Shown here: positions 1-5,400 of the stretch, in pieces
Numbering within the stretch: position 1 is the stretch's first letter
Layout: each line of letters starts with the position of its first letter
NCBI GenBank assembly: GCA_002694345.1
Contig: NZLV01000141.1
Location: 1-5,400 of the forward strand
Source: Maricaulis sp.
Lineage (GTDB): Bacteria > Pseudomonadota > Alphaproteobacteria > Caulobacterales > Maricaulaceae
DNA: 5,400 nucleotides
Direction: 5' to 3'
Notes under the pieces: model-generated
Told to the model about the DNA's origin: nothing
Seen by the model: the letters and a program-made list of their open reading frames with translations, nothing else
Databases searched by the model: none
Program-made: the position numbers and the translations under genes

Positions 1-423
1 GCCGAACGCGCCGCGCTTGCCCGTCTCTGGCGCGACAATGCCGACCTGACGGCCCTGGCCAGCATCGCCCGCGCCGGCGTGCCGACTCATGACCAGCTCG
101 AGGCCAGCTATCCAGGCGACGCCATCCGCGCTGCCGCCGGCCCTGGCCGGGTGTTTTTCGGTCTTATTGCCGTTCGCCAGACCGACGGGACCAGTGACAC
201 CACCGGCCCGATGGCCCTGACGGCGCTTGCCGAGGCCCGCCTCGCCGAGGACGATCTCGACAGTGCCATTTCTCTCACCGGGGAATTGGAAGGTTCCGCT
301 CTGGAAGCAGCCCGCGACTGGCTGATCGCCGCGCGCGCCCGCCAGGATGTGGATCGGCGCCTTCTCGCACTGCGCCAGTCCCTTGCCGATGAGGCCGCCG
401 CGCGCGGAGAAGATCCGTCATGA
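1..423 (+). CDS. Mitofilin/Mic60-like inner-membrane protein, C-terminal part (5' end outside window)
   Basis: Seen: the frame is open from base 1 to the TGA at 421-423, giving 140 residues with no credible internal start; a GTG at 79 lies inside continuous homologous-looking sequence. The segment is alpha-helical and rich in Ala, Arg, Glu and Asp, with no membrane segment. It contains WRDNADLTALASIARAGVPT followed by a DQLEASYP stretch, which resembles the C-terminal mitofilin domain of alphaproteobacterial COG4223 proteins. Known: these proteins have one N-terminal membrane helix and a long periplasmic coiled coil, are relatives of mitochondrial Mic60, and are often encoded beside hemC/hemD and hemY. 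Inferred: this is the end of that protein, acting in inner-membrane organisation. The family call rests on the C-terminal pattern and on the hemY neighbour; the diagnostic N-terminus is not visible. The stop overlaps the hemY start by ATGA. Confidence 0.75.
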   Translation, partial: AERAALARLWRDNADLTALASIARAGVPTHDQLEASYPGDAIRAAAGPGRVFFGLIAVRQTDGTSDTTGPMALTALAEARLAEDDLDSAISLTGELEGSALEAARDWLIAARARQDVDRRLLALRQSLADEAAARGEDPS

Positions 424-1889
424 TCCGTCTCATCCTCGCCGTCCTCTTTGCCATCCTGACCGCGGTTCTGGGCGCCTTCCTCGCGCTCAATCCGGGCACC
501 GCCGCCTTCGAATTTCTCGGCTGGCAGATGGAGATGCCCTTCGTGGTCGCCGCTGGCGGGACCATTCTGTTTGCCTTCCTCTTCCTGGTGATCTGGTGGG
601 GCATCTACCTGCTCTGGACTTCGCCGGACAAGGTGAAGTCCTTCTTCAAGCGCCGCCGCCGTGAACAGGGCTATGACGCGCTGGAACGCGCCCTCATCGC
701 CTCGGCTGCCGGGGATGGCGAGGCCGCGGTCCGCCAGGCTGCCCGTGCCGATGCGCTGCTGGAACGCCCCGCCCTGTCCCGCCTGCTCGCCGCCCGTGCC
801 GCCGAGGCCGCCGGAAATTGGGATGGTGCCGAGGCGCATTACGAAGCCCTTCTGGAAGACCAGCGGACCCGCGTCGTCGCCCGCCGCGGACTCGCCCAGC
901 TGGCCCATGATCGCGGCGATCATTCTTCGACCCAGACCCATGCCGCCGACGCCTTCCAGCAAGCCAAGGGGGCACGCTGGGCCTTTGAAGCCCTGTTTGA
1001 CAGCCAGGTCGCCCAGGGCCGCTGGGAAGAGGCCGTCACCACGCTCAATGAAGGCGAGAAGCGCAAGCATGTCGGCCCGGATGTCGCCCGCCGGCGCCGC
1101 GCCGTCCTGCTCACTGCCGCCGCCCTGGAGTGCGAGCAAAGCGATGCCGAAAAGGCCCGAGAATGGGCCTCCAGTGCGCACCGCAACGCCCCGGGCTTTG
1201 CACCGGCCGCGGCCCTCGCGGCCCGGCTTCTCGCTGATGGCCGCCGCCACAAACGCGCCGCCGAAGTGCTTGAAGCCGCCTGGGCTGCCAGCCCGCACCC
1301 GGCGCTGGCCCATGCCTATCGCGAACTGCGCAAGTCCGACAGCAAGCCCAAGCGCCTGGAGCGCCTGAAAGCCCTGGCCGCTCTCAATCCCGGTCACCGC
1401 GAAAGCCAGCTCGTCCGGATCCAAGTCGCTCTGGAAGAAGGCGATGCCGCCACTGCCCGGGCCGCGCTCGACCCGCTGCTCAAGAACAGCGACGCCCCCT
1501 CCTCGCGCCTTTGTGCCCTGGCCGCCCGCCTAGCGCGACTGGAAGGCCGGGACGAGGAAGCCCGCCGCTGGATGACCAAGGCCTCCCATGCCGCCACTGA
1601 GGCCGACTGGTCCGATATCGACCCGGATGGTCGCCTCTTCGCCTACACGGCGGATGACTGGAAGCGCATGGTCTATGCCTATGGCGACGAGAACAAGCTG
1701 ACCCATCCGCGCTATGAGCGTTTCGAGCGTTATGCCGAGGCCGTGCCGGAAACCGCCCTGCTCGAGGCCCCGCGCCCGAAGAAGGCCGCCGCCTCGCGTG
1801 CCGCGGCCAGCTTTGCCGAACCCGCTGTTCGCATGCCCGATGATCCCGGAGTAGGCGAAGGGGATGACGAGGACGGCGCGGCAGCATGA
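420..1889 (+). CDS. hemY: HemY-like inner-membrane protein with helical (TPR-type) repeats
   Basis: Seen: 489 residues. Two hydrophobic helices at about residues 3-22 and 41-66 are separated by a short loop (NPGTAAFEFLGWQMEMP), and the second is followed by a basic patch, KRRRR, near residues 77-81. This two-helix start is the signature of the HemY N-terminal domain (PF07219). The rest is a series of Ala-rich helical pairs (about residues 84-390) in TPR style, then a proline- and alanine-rich acidic tail. Start choice: ATG at 420 overlaps the upstream TGA and has GGAGA at 406-410, nine bases before it. Known: bacterial HemY of this class is encoded with heme-biosynthesis genes. It is not the protoporphyrinogen oxidase also named HemY in Bacillus, and its biochemical role is unsettled. 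Inferred: it sits in the inner membrane with the repeat domain available for protein contacts, and is coexpressed with the mitofilin-like gene upstream and udk downstream. Confidence 0.87.
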   Translation: MIRLILAVLFAILTAVLGAFLALNPGTAAFEFLGWQMEMPFVVAAGGTILFAFLFLVIWWGIYLLWTSPDKVKSFFKRRRREQGYDALERALIASAAGDGEAAVRQAARADALLERPALSRLLAARAAEAAGNWDGAEAHYEALLEDQRTRVVARRGLAQLAHDRGDHSSTQTHAADAFQQAKGARWAFEALFDSQVAQGRWEEAVTTLNEGEKRKHVGPDVARRRRAVLLTAAALECEQSDAEKAREWASSAHRNAPGFAPAAALAARLLADGRRHKRAAEVLEAAWAASPHPALAHAYRELRKSDSKPKRLERLKALAALNPGHRESQLVRIQVALEEGDAATARAALDPLLKNSDAPSSRLCALAARLARLEGRDEEARRWMTKASHAATEADWSDIDPDGRLFAYTADDWKRMVYAYGDENKLTHPRYERFERYAEAVPETALLEAPRPKKAAASRAAASFAEPAVRMPDDPGVGEGDDEDGAAA

Positions 1890-2506
1890 CCCCGAAAGTG
1901 ACGCTGCTCGGCATTGTCGGGGGTTCGGCCTCCGGCAAGACCTGTCTGGCTGAGGAAATTGCCCGCCAGCACGCCCATTCCGGCACTTATGTACTGTCCG
2001 AAGACGATTATTATGTCGATGCGGGGAATCTGCCCGGCTTCGACCCGCACCGCTTCAATTTTGATGAGCCGGCCGCCAAGGATCACAGCCTCCTGCTCGC
2101 CCATCTGGAAGCCCTGAAGGCGGGCCAGCCTGTCGAAGCACCGCTCTATGATTTCACGACGCATTGCCGTCGCGAGGAGACCCAGGTCCTGACGCCAGCT
2201 CCGCTGGTGGTGATCGAGGGGCTGCACCTGCTGGCCAGCACGGCGATCTCGCAGGTTCTGGATCTTTCGGTCTTCGTCGACGCCGACCGGGATGTGCGTT
2301 TCCAGAGGCGTCTGGCCCGGGATGTCGCCACGCGCGGCCGTCAGCCCGACTTCGTGAAACACCAGTTCGAAACCATCGTGGACCCGATGCATGTGGCCCA
2401 TGTCGAACCCCAGAAAGTCCAGGCCGACCTGATCATCGAGAATATGGGTGCGCCCGACTTCGCACAGCTCGCCGAGCCCGTTCTGGCCCGCCTGACGGAG
2501 CAGTGA
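1886..2506 (+). CDS. udk: Uridine kinase (P-loop nucleoside kinase, PRK/UK family)
   Basis: Role: phosphorylates uridine (and usually cytidine) to the monophosphate in pyrimidine salvage; cytoplasmic. Seen: 206 residues, the usual Udk length. Walker A GGSASGKT is at residues 12-19. An EDDYY segment at 39-43 occupies the place of the family's nucleoside-site Asp. NFDEPAAKD (58-66) matches the family's NFDHPxAxD element, and PLYDFTTHCR (86-95) matches the PxYDFxxHxR substrate loop. VVIEGLHLL (108-116) is the strand-and-EG motif. The lid RRLARDVATRGR (141-152) carries the Arg-rich RD-RGR pattern. The ATG overlaps the hemY TGA by four bases, with a GAGGA at 1869-1873 spaced somewhat far (12 bases). 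Inferred: co-transcribed with hemY. The pairing of a salvage kinase with hemY/mitofilin is not one I recognise as standard. A different small substrate within the PRK/UK superfamily is possible, but the YDF-H-R loop favours uridine. Confidence 0.88.
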   Translation: MTPKVTLLGIVGGSASGKTCLAEEIARQHAHSGTYVLSEDDYYVDAGNLPGFDPHRFNFDEPAAKDHSLLLAHLEALKAGQPVEAPLYDFTTHCRREETQVLTPAPLVVIEGLHLLASTAISQVLDLSVFVDADRDVRFQRRLARDVATRGRQPDFVKHQFETIVDPMHVAHVEPQKVQADLIIENMGAPDFAQLAEPVLARLTEQ

Positions 2507-2526
2507 TTTTCCTGCTGCAGCGGGGC

Positions 2527-2555
2527 TTGCCCACTCCGCATTTCGCGGTTAGTTT
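2527..2555 (+). promoter_or_regulatory. Weak candidate promoter for the tRNA-Thr gene
   Basis: In the 100-base gap between udk and the tRNA, TTGCCC (2527-2532) and TAGTTT (2550-2555) are separated by 17 bases, a sigma70-like layout that would start transcription near 2562, about 45 bases before the mature tRNA. The -35 shares TTG plus a C with the consensus, while the -10 matches only at its TA and final T. This is the best pair I see in the gap, but the tRNA might instead be read through from the udk operon. The remainder of 2507-2606 shows no ORF or convincing terminator. Confidence 0.25.
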
Positions 2556-2606
2556 CCGCCGCCTCTCGCCGGTGCTTGTGCACAGGGCGGGACGCCTGAA
2601 TGGCAA

Positions 2607-2682
<76 letters not shown>

Positions 2683-2706
2683 TTTCTTCCTCTTTTCCCT
2701 CACCGA

Positions 2707-3414
2707 TCAGCCCGGTTCCGTCACTCCGATGGAGTCGAGATAGCGCATGCTCATCGCGAGGGTTCCCGTGGAAGCGTGCGCAATGATCAGGGGCCAGAGA
2801 TTGCGGCGGAAGAGCCAGAACATCAGTCCGAAGCCCAGCCCCATCAGCCCGGTTGCCAGCCCGCCGCCCACGCCCTGGTAATACATGTGCCGGACCCCGA
2901 AAAAGCTGGCCTGCAGGACAATCGCCAAAGGCATGCGCCATCCCTCACGACCGCCCAACACCTCGGTCAGCTTCAGAATGGTGAAGCCGCGATAGATCAT
3001 TTCCTCGAAGAACCCGCCATGGATGATCGCGATGGCGATCCACAGGGCGAGGAAGCCCGGCGATCCGGCAATGTCGGCAAACCGGTCCTCCAGGCTGGGC
3101 GCGATCGGGATCAATGGATTGATCCACACCTTGTAGGCCACCGACACGCCGACCATCACGGACAGCATCAACAGGATCTGCGGCAAGAGCAGGAGCTTGC
3201 TGCGCCAGCCGGGGGCCAGTTTAAGCCCGTAATCGGACCAGCGCTTGCCCCTCCGGCGGATCAGCCAGGTCGCCAGCAGCATCGCGCACAGCAGCGAAAC
3301 CGGACCGGCGAATTTCCAGGCCACGGACATCATCAGGGTTTTGACGAGAATGGCCGTTCCCAGAACCAGAACTAGGTCGAGCAAGGCCGCCAGCCGGGGG
3401 TTAGTCGTCAGCAT
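2707..3414 (-). CDS. CPBP-family intramembrane metalloprotease (Rce1/abortive-infection-like)
   Basis: Seen: 235 residues from the ATG at 3414, very hydrophobic, with about six to seven membrane segments (roughly 8-30, 35-52, 75-95, 120-133, 163-178, 183-202, 205-222). The CPBP (PF02517) motifs are present in order: EEMIYRG at 137-143 (EExxxR), F172-x3-H176 (FGVRH), and H213 in the last helix. The position four after H213, usually Asn or Asp, is Gly217, so one expected polar residue is missing. Start choice: this ATG has GGGAG ten bases upstream (3425-3429), and the frame upstream of it only continues through marR coding DNA. It overlaps the marR 3' end by 14 bases, so translational coupling is likely. 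Known: the family includes Rce1-type prenyl-protein proteases and bacteriocin-immunity or maturation proteins; many bacterial members are uncharacterised. The substrate here is unknown. Confidence 0.85.
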   Translation of the reverse strand: MLTTNPRLAALLDLVLVLGTAILVKTLMMSVAWKFAGPVSLLCAMLLATWLIRRRGKRWSDYGLKLAPGWRSKLLLLPQILLMLSVMVGVSVAYKVWINPLIPIAPSLEDRFADIAGSPGFLALWIAIAIIHGGFFEEMIYRGFTILKLTEVLGGREGWRMPLAIVLQASFFGVRHMYYQGVGGGLATGLMGLGFGLMFWLFRRNLWPLIIAHASTGTLAMSMRYLDSIGVTEPG

Positions 3415-3901
3415 GGTCAATTCGCTCCCAAAGGGATTGTCGGACGAGGGCCTCGCGGGCTCGGACGGCCAGCTCCAGCAGGTCGACACCCAACTCCTCG
3501 AACAGGCCGGCATAGGCCCGGTCTAGCCGACCCATGACGGTCTGCAATTTGGCGAGTTCGACCTCGGCCTTGGCGGTGGGTTGCAGGATGGACCGGGTGC
3601 GGTCCTGCGGATCGCGGATCCGGGACACCAGACCGGCCTCGACCAGCTTCTTGACCCGGTAGGTCGCCAATTGATGGGACAGGGTCAGGGCGTCGGCGAG
3701 GCTGGCGACACTCAACCCGGGCCGGGTGGCAATCAGATAGAATGCCGAGCCGAGCCGGCTGTCCAGATCGACCCCGGCCGCATCGAGAACCTGCTGCCCC
3801 TGCTCGGCCAGGACATCATGAAACTGGGCAATCCGGCGGGCCAAGAAGGGCCGGCCGACTTGATCAACCAAATCGTCATCAGAGGAGGGAACATCACGCA
3901 T
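3401..3901 (-). CDS. MarR-family transcriptional regulator
   Basis: Seen: 166 residues from the ATG at 3901. A winged-helix domain occupies about residues 45-115: helix GSAFYLIATRPGLSV, then the helix-turn-helix SLADALTLSHQLATYRVKKL (67-86), AGLV at 89-92, and the wing with the D-x-R signature DPQDRTRS (97-104). Flanking N- and C-terminal helices fit the MarR dimerisation region. Length is typical. Start choice: the frame extends to a TTG at 3937, but that would translate through the inverted repeat 3903-3936. The ATG at 3901 starts right after the repeat, and a promoter reading puts the mRNA 5' end there, so I prefer ATG. No separate Shine-Dalgarno is visible, consistent with leaderless translation. 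It overlaps the CPBP gene downstream by 14 bases, so the pair forms an operon. Inferred: it represses its own operon and perhaps the neighbouring SDR-DUF1772 genes. The ligand is unknown. Confidence 0.88.
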   Translation of the reverse strand: MRDVPSSDDDLVDQVGRPFLARRIAQFHDVLAEQGQQVLDAAGVDLDSRLGSAFYLIATRPGLSVASLADALTLSHQLATYRVKKLVEAGLVSRIRDPQDRTRSILQPTAKAEVELAKLQTVMGRLDRAYAGLFEELGVDLLELAVRAREALVRQSLWERIDHADD

Positions 3902-3902
3902 G

Positions 3903-3936
3903 TGACCCCAAATACAAATTTTTGTATTTGGGGTCA
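3903..3936. promoter_or_regulatory. Perfect 16-bp-arm inverted repeat, probable MarR operator
   Basis: The arm TGACCCCAAATACAAA (3903-3918) is repeated exactly as its reverse complement at 3921-3936, with TT between them. The repeat is strikingly AT-rich at its core against very GC-rich surroundings. It lies one base upstream of the marR ATG and covers the predicted promoter. MarR dimers bind palindromes of about 16-20 bases in their own promoters; the inner ATACAAA-TT-TTTGTAT part is the likely contact region. No U-tract follows on either strand, so a terminator role is less likely. No second copy was seen in the window. Confidence 0.8.
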
Positions 3937-3937
3937 A
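3909..3937 (-). promoter_or_regulatory. Predicted marR promoter embedded in the inverted repeat (leaderless start)
   Basis: On the - strand TTGACC (3937-3932) is a strong -35 match, followed after exactly 17 bases by TATTTG (3914-3909) as a modest -10. Transcription would begin six to eight bases further, at about 3901-3903, that is, at or next to the A of the marR ATG. Both boxes lie almost entirely inside the palindrome, so a bound repressor would block the polymerase. The -10 is far from ideal in its last three bases, which is the main uncertainty. Confidence 0.55.
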
Positions 3938-3963
3938 GGCGAGGGCGCGAACGGGAACCGGTC

Positions 3964-4158
3964 TCAGGCATGGGCCTCGCCGTGCAGACCCGGCTGAGCC
4001 GGCGATTGCGGAATCTCGGCCAGCTGTTGCGGTCCGGCCCCCAGCGTCAGACCGGTCAGCCAGACTGCGAGGATGACAAGCCCGCCCAACAGGGTGATCC
4101 AGCCTGACCGGTCCTGGCTCCAGTGGGCCCGCCCGGGCCGGGCGTAACCGCGGCTCAC
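3964..4158 (-). CDS. Small single-helix membrane protein, hypothetical
   Basis: I do not recognise this protein. From the GTG at 4158 it has 64 residues: an Arg-containing N-terminus (R3, R7, R10, R17), one hydrophobic helix at about 20-42 (from WITLLGG to LTLGAG), and a short Gln/Pro/His-containing tail. Positive-inside logic puts the N-terminus in the cytoplasm and the tail outside. Start choice: GTG overlaps the DUF1772 TGA as GTGA, and a run of six Gs (4163-4168) sits four bases before it as a Shine-Dalgarno-like site. An ATG at 4170 would add four residues but has no such site. That it is a real gene rests on the tight overlap, the clean hydrophobic helix and the lack of any better gene in 3964-4154; there is no homology evidence. 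It may be an accessory subunit of the DUF1772 protein. Confidence 0.6.
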   Translation of the reverse strand: MSRGYARPGRAHWSQDRSGWITLLGGLVILAVWLTGLTLGAGPQQLAEIPQSPAQPGLHGEAHA

Positions 4159-4637
4159 ATCACCCCCCATCGAGCGGCCAGGACAAGACAGATCGCCGTC
4201 AGGAAGCAGGCAAGGGTCCGTACATGGTTCAGCCGGGTCCAGCGCTCCAGGTAGAGCGACCAGTAGTCCGCCTCCGGGGCGTCTAGCCGTTCCAGCTTCC
4301 GGTTCATCGGCACATTGCCGAACAGCGTCACGCCAAAAGCGCCCAGCAGATAGATCGCTGCGCCAGCCAGGACGAGATCACGACCGGCACCGCTCATCCC
4401 CGCCATGGCCCACCAGGCCAGCGCAATCAGGCCCGGCACCAGAAGCAGGAAAACGGTCAGGAAGACCGAGCGGAGCACGGTTCGGTTCAGCGCCTGCATG
4501 GACTGCATGCCCGACACATTGCCCGCCTCGCGGAAGCCGCGCATGAGGAAGTCGGAAAAGGCGAGGAAGACACCGGTCATGACCGCACTGGCCAGACCGG
4601 CAAGAAGGCTGAGATCGCCCGCTAGTGTCGGGCTCAT
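4155..4637 (-). CDS. DUF1772 (anthrone oxygenase-like) membrane protein
   Basis: Seen: 160 residues with four hydrophobic helices at about 9-30, 56-78, 86-107 and 140-157. Family-type motifs are present: GVFLAFSDFLMRG (22-34), a GMQSMQALNRTVLRS segment (43-57), GNVPMN (107-112), and RWTRLNHVRT (132-141). These match the DUF1772 / PF08592 pattern. Known: the family is named for fungal anthrone oxygenases that make anthraquinones; most bacterial members have no proven reaction. The ATG overlaps the SDR gene's TGA by four bases and has GAGGGA (4646-4651) eight bases upstream, so the start is secure. Inferred: works with the adjacent NmrA-like SDR, perhaps in quinone or aromatic redox chemistry at the inner membrane; this rests on genomic context only. 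Confidence 0.87.
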   Translation of the reverse strand: MSPTLAGDLSLLAGLASAVMTGVFLAFSDFLMRGFREAGNVSGMQSMQALNRTVLRSVFLTVFLLLVPGLIALAWWAMAGMSGAGRDLVLAGAAIYLLGAFGVTLFGNVPMNRKLERLDAPEADYWSLYLERWTRLNHVRTLACFLTAICLVLAARWGVM

Positions 4638-5400
4638 GCCACCGCTCCCTCGGGCATATCCGGCCAGGCGCCACGGGCGGCGCTGTCCCGGGCGAAGTCC
4701 CGGAAATCCCGCGGCGGCCGGCCCAGCGCCCGCTGCACACCATCACCCAGGCTGGAATTGCGTCCGTCCAGGACCGTGCCGAACAGATAGTCCAGCAGCA
4801 TGACCATGTCGTCCGGCGCCCCCTGCCCGCGCAGCGCACCGATAAAGGCGTCATGGGAGAGGTCGTCAAAGCGCACCGGTTGGCCGCGAGCCGCGGCCAG
4901 CTCGCGGACCACTTCCTTCAGCGTCAGCAAGCGGGGTCCGGTGACTTCATAGATCTGACCGGCGTGACCCGACCCGGTCAGCGCCGCCACTGCCACATCG
5001 GCAATATCCTCGGCATCGACAAAGGGTTCCAGCGTGTCACCGGCGGGCAGAGCCAGGAAGCCTTGACCGATCATGCCGGCAAACTCGCCTTCCGAGAAAT
5101 TCTGGTTGAACCAGCTGGCCCGCACCACGGTCCAGACCAGACCGCTTTCCTTCACCACCTGCTCGCAGGCCTGAGCATCCGGTTCACCACGACCGGACAG
5201 GAGCACGACATGCTTCACGCCCTTTTCGCGCGAAATCGCCATCAGGCGGCGGATCGCCGGCTTGGCCTGCGGCATGGCGAGATCAGGCGAATACGTCACA
5301 TACATCCGGGCGACCCCGTCCAGAGCGGCATCCCAGCCAGACGGATCATCCCAATCAAAGGCCGGCTCGGTGGAACGCGACACGCCCCGCACCGGCAGGC
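4634..5400 (-). CDS. NmrA/EasG-type atypical SDR, NAD(P)-binding protein (5' end outside window)
   Basis: Seen: the frame stays open to the window edge (254 complete codons plus two bases), with Leu-Pro-Val-Arg-Gly at the edge. The N-terminal GxxGxxG dinucleotide loop must lie beyond 5400, and the GTG at 5392 is probably an internal Val, because the sequence there fits the second-strand LPVRGVSRS of Rossmann SDRs. Counting from that Val: D-DP-W at 15-20, GVKHVVLLS (58-66), VWTVVRASWFNQNFSE (86-101, the family's WTVxRxxWFxxNF), FVDAEDIADVAVAAL (124-138), YEVTGPRLLTLKEVV (148-162), and a C-terminal GRPPRDFRDFA-type end. This fits the NmrA-like / ergot-alkaloid EasG SDR group. Known: members act as NAD(P)H-dependent reductases or as NAD(P) sensors. 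The substrate here is unknown. Its stop overlaps the DUF1772 start, so it is first among the genes visible in this operon. Confidence 0.85.
   Translation of the reverse strand, partial: LPVRGVSRSTEPAFDWDDPSGWDAALDGVARMYVTYSPDLAMPQAKPAIRRLMAISREKGVKHVVLLSGRGEPDAQACEQVVKESGLVWTVVRASWFNQNFSEGEFAGMIGQGFLALPAGDTLEPFVDAEDIADVAVAALTGSGHAGQIYEVTGPRLLTLKEVVRELAAARGQPVRFDDLSHDAFIGALRGQGAPDDMVMLLDYLFGTVLDGRNSSLGDGVQRALGRPPRDFRDFARDSAARGAWPDMPEGAVA

Noticed and set aside
108..1424. Long - strand reading frame (438 codons) antisense to the mitofilin-like and hemY genes
   Set aside because: It has low-complexity Gly/Ala/Arg-rich composition and no recognisable domain, and it lies opposite two well-supported genes; high GC content produces such open frames.
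2511..2524. Short hairpin CCTGC-TGCA-GCGGG after udk as a terminator
   Set aside because: It has only five pairs including a wobble, and no T-run follows it.
2683..2702. Pyrimidine-rich stretch after the tRNA as a terminator
   Set aside because: The T-run is interrupted by C and there is no stem-loop apart from the tRNA itself, so it is suggestive only.
2723..2735. Small inverted repeat ACTCC-GAT-GGAGT
   Set aside because: It lies inside the CPBP coding end, has only five pairs and is followed by no T-run; chance is sufficient.
3415..3513. Upstream extension of the CPBP protein by 33 residues
   Set aside because: The extension overlaps marR coding DNA and has no membrane-protein character; the ATG at 3414 has GGGAG at a workable distance and begins just before the first helix.
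3903..3936. Inverted repeat as an intrinsic terminator of the SDR-DUF1772 operon
   Set aside because: No U-tract follows the hairpin on either strand, and the repeat coincides with a promoter and a start codon; some termination effect is not excluded.
3902..3937. TTG start at 3937 for the MarR protein (12 extra residues)
   Set aside because: It would encode protein from the operator palindrome and lacks a ribosome site; the ATG at 3901 fits the predicted transcript start.
4378..4869. - strand reading frame overlapping the SDR/DUF1772 junction
   Set aside because: It is an alternative-frame shadow of two motif-supported genes, Arg/Ser/Pro-rich and without a domain.

Overview
The window is GC-rich and gene-dense, with short intergenic gaps and several start/stop overlaps. 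It looks like an alphaproteobacterial chromosome. The main clue is a mitofilin/Mic60-like gene directly followed by a hemY-like gene, an arrangement I know from alphaproteobacterial heme-biosynthesis loci. A Caulobacterales/Maricaulales-type host is my guess from protein style only; I could not search any database.

Left half, + strand (1-2682). The window opens inside the C-terminal part of the mitofilin-like inner-membrane protein. It is followed by HemY (two N-terminal membrane helices plus a helical-repeat domain) and then a complete uridine kinase (Udk). Both junctions are 4-base ATGA overlaps, so the three genes very probably share one mRNA with coupled translation. After about 100 bases of non-coding DNA comes an intact tRNA-Thr with anticodon CGT and an encoded CCA end.

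Right half, - strand (2707-5400), reading from right to left. First comes an NmrA/EasG-type atypical SDR protein, whose N-terminus lies beyond the window. A DUF1772 (anthrone-oxygenase-like) four-helix membrane protein overlaps it by ATGA. A small single-helix membrane protein of about 64 residues follows, probably starting at a GTG that overlaps the DUF1772 stop. After a short gap comes a second unit: a MarR-family regulator and, overlapping its end by 14 bases, a CPBP-family (Rce1-like) membrane protein. This unit converges on the tRNA with only 24 bases between them.

The most notable non-coding element is a perfect inverted repeat with 16-base arms and a 2-base centre (3903-3936), one base upstream of the marR ATG. 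A TTGACC / 17 bp / TATTTG promoter can be read across it, placing the predicted transcription start at or next to the ATG. I infer an autoregulatory operator covering the whole core promoter of a leaderless marR-CPBP transcript. No mobile element, CRISPR array or integrase was seen. No wholly new system is evident; the best candidates for follow-up are the operator with leaderless promoter, the MarR-CPBP pair, and the SDR-DUF1772-small membrane protein cluster.
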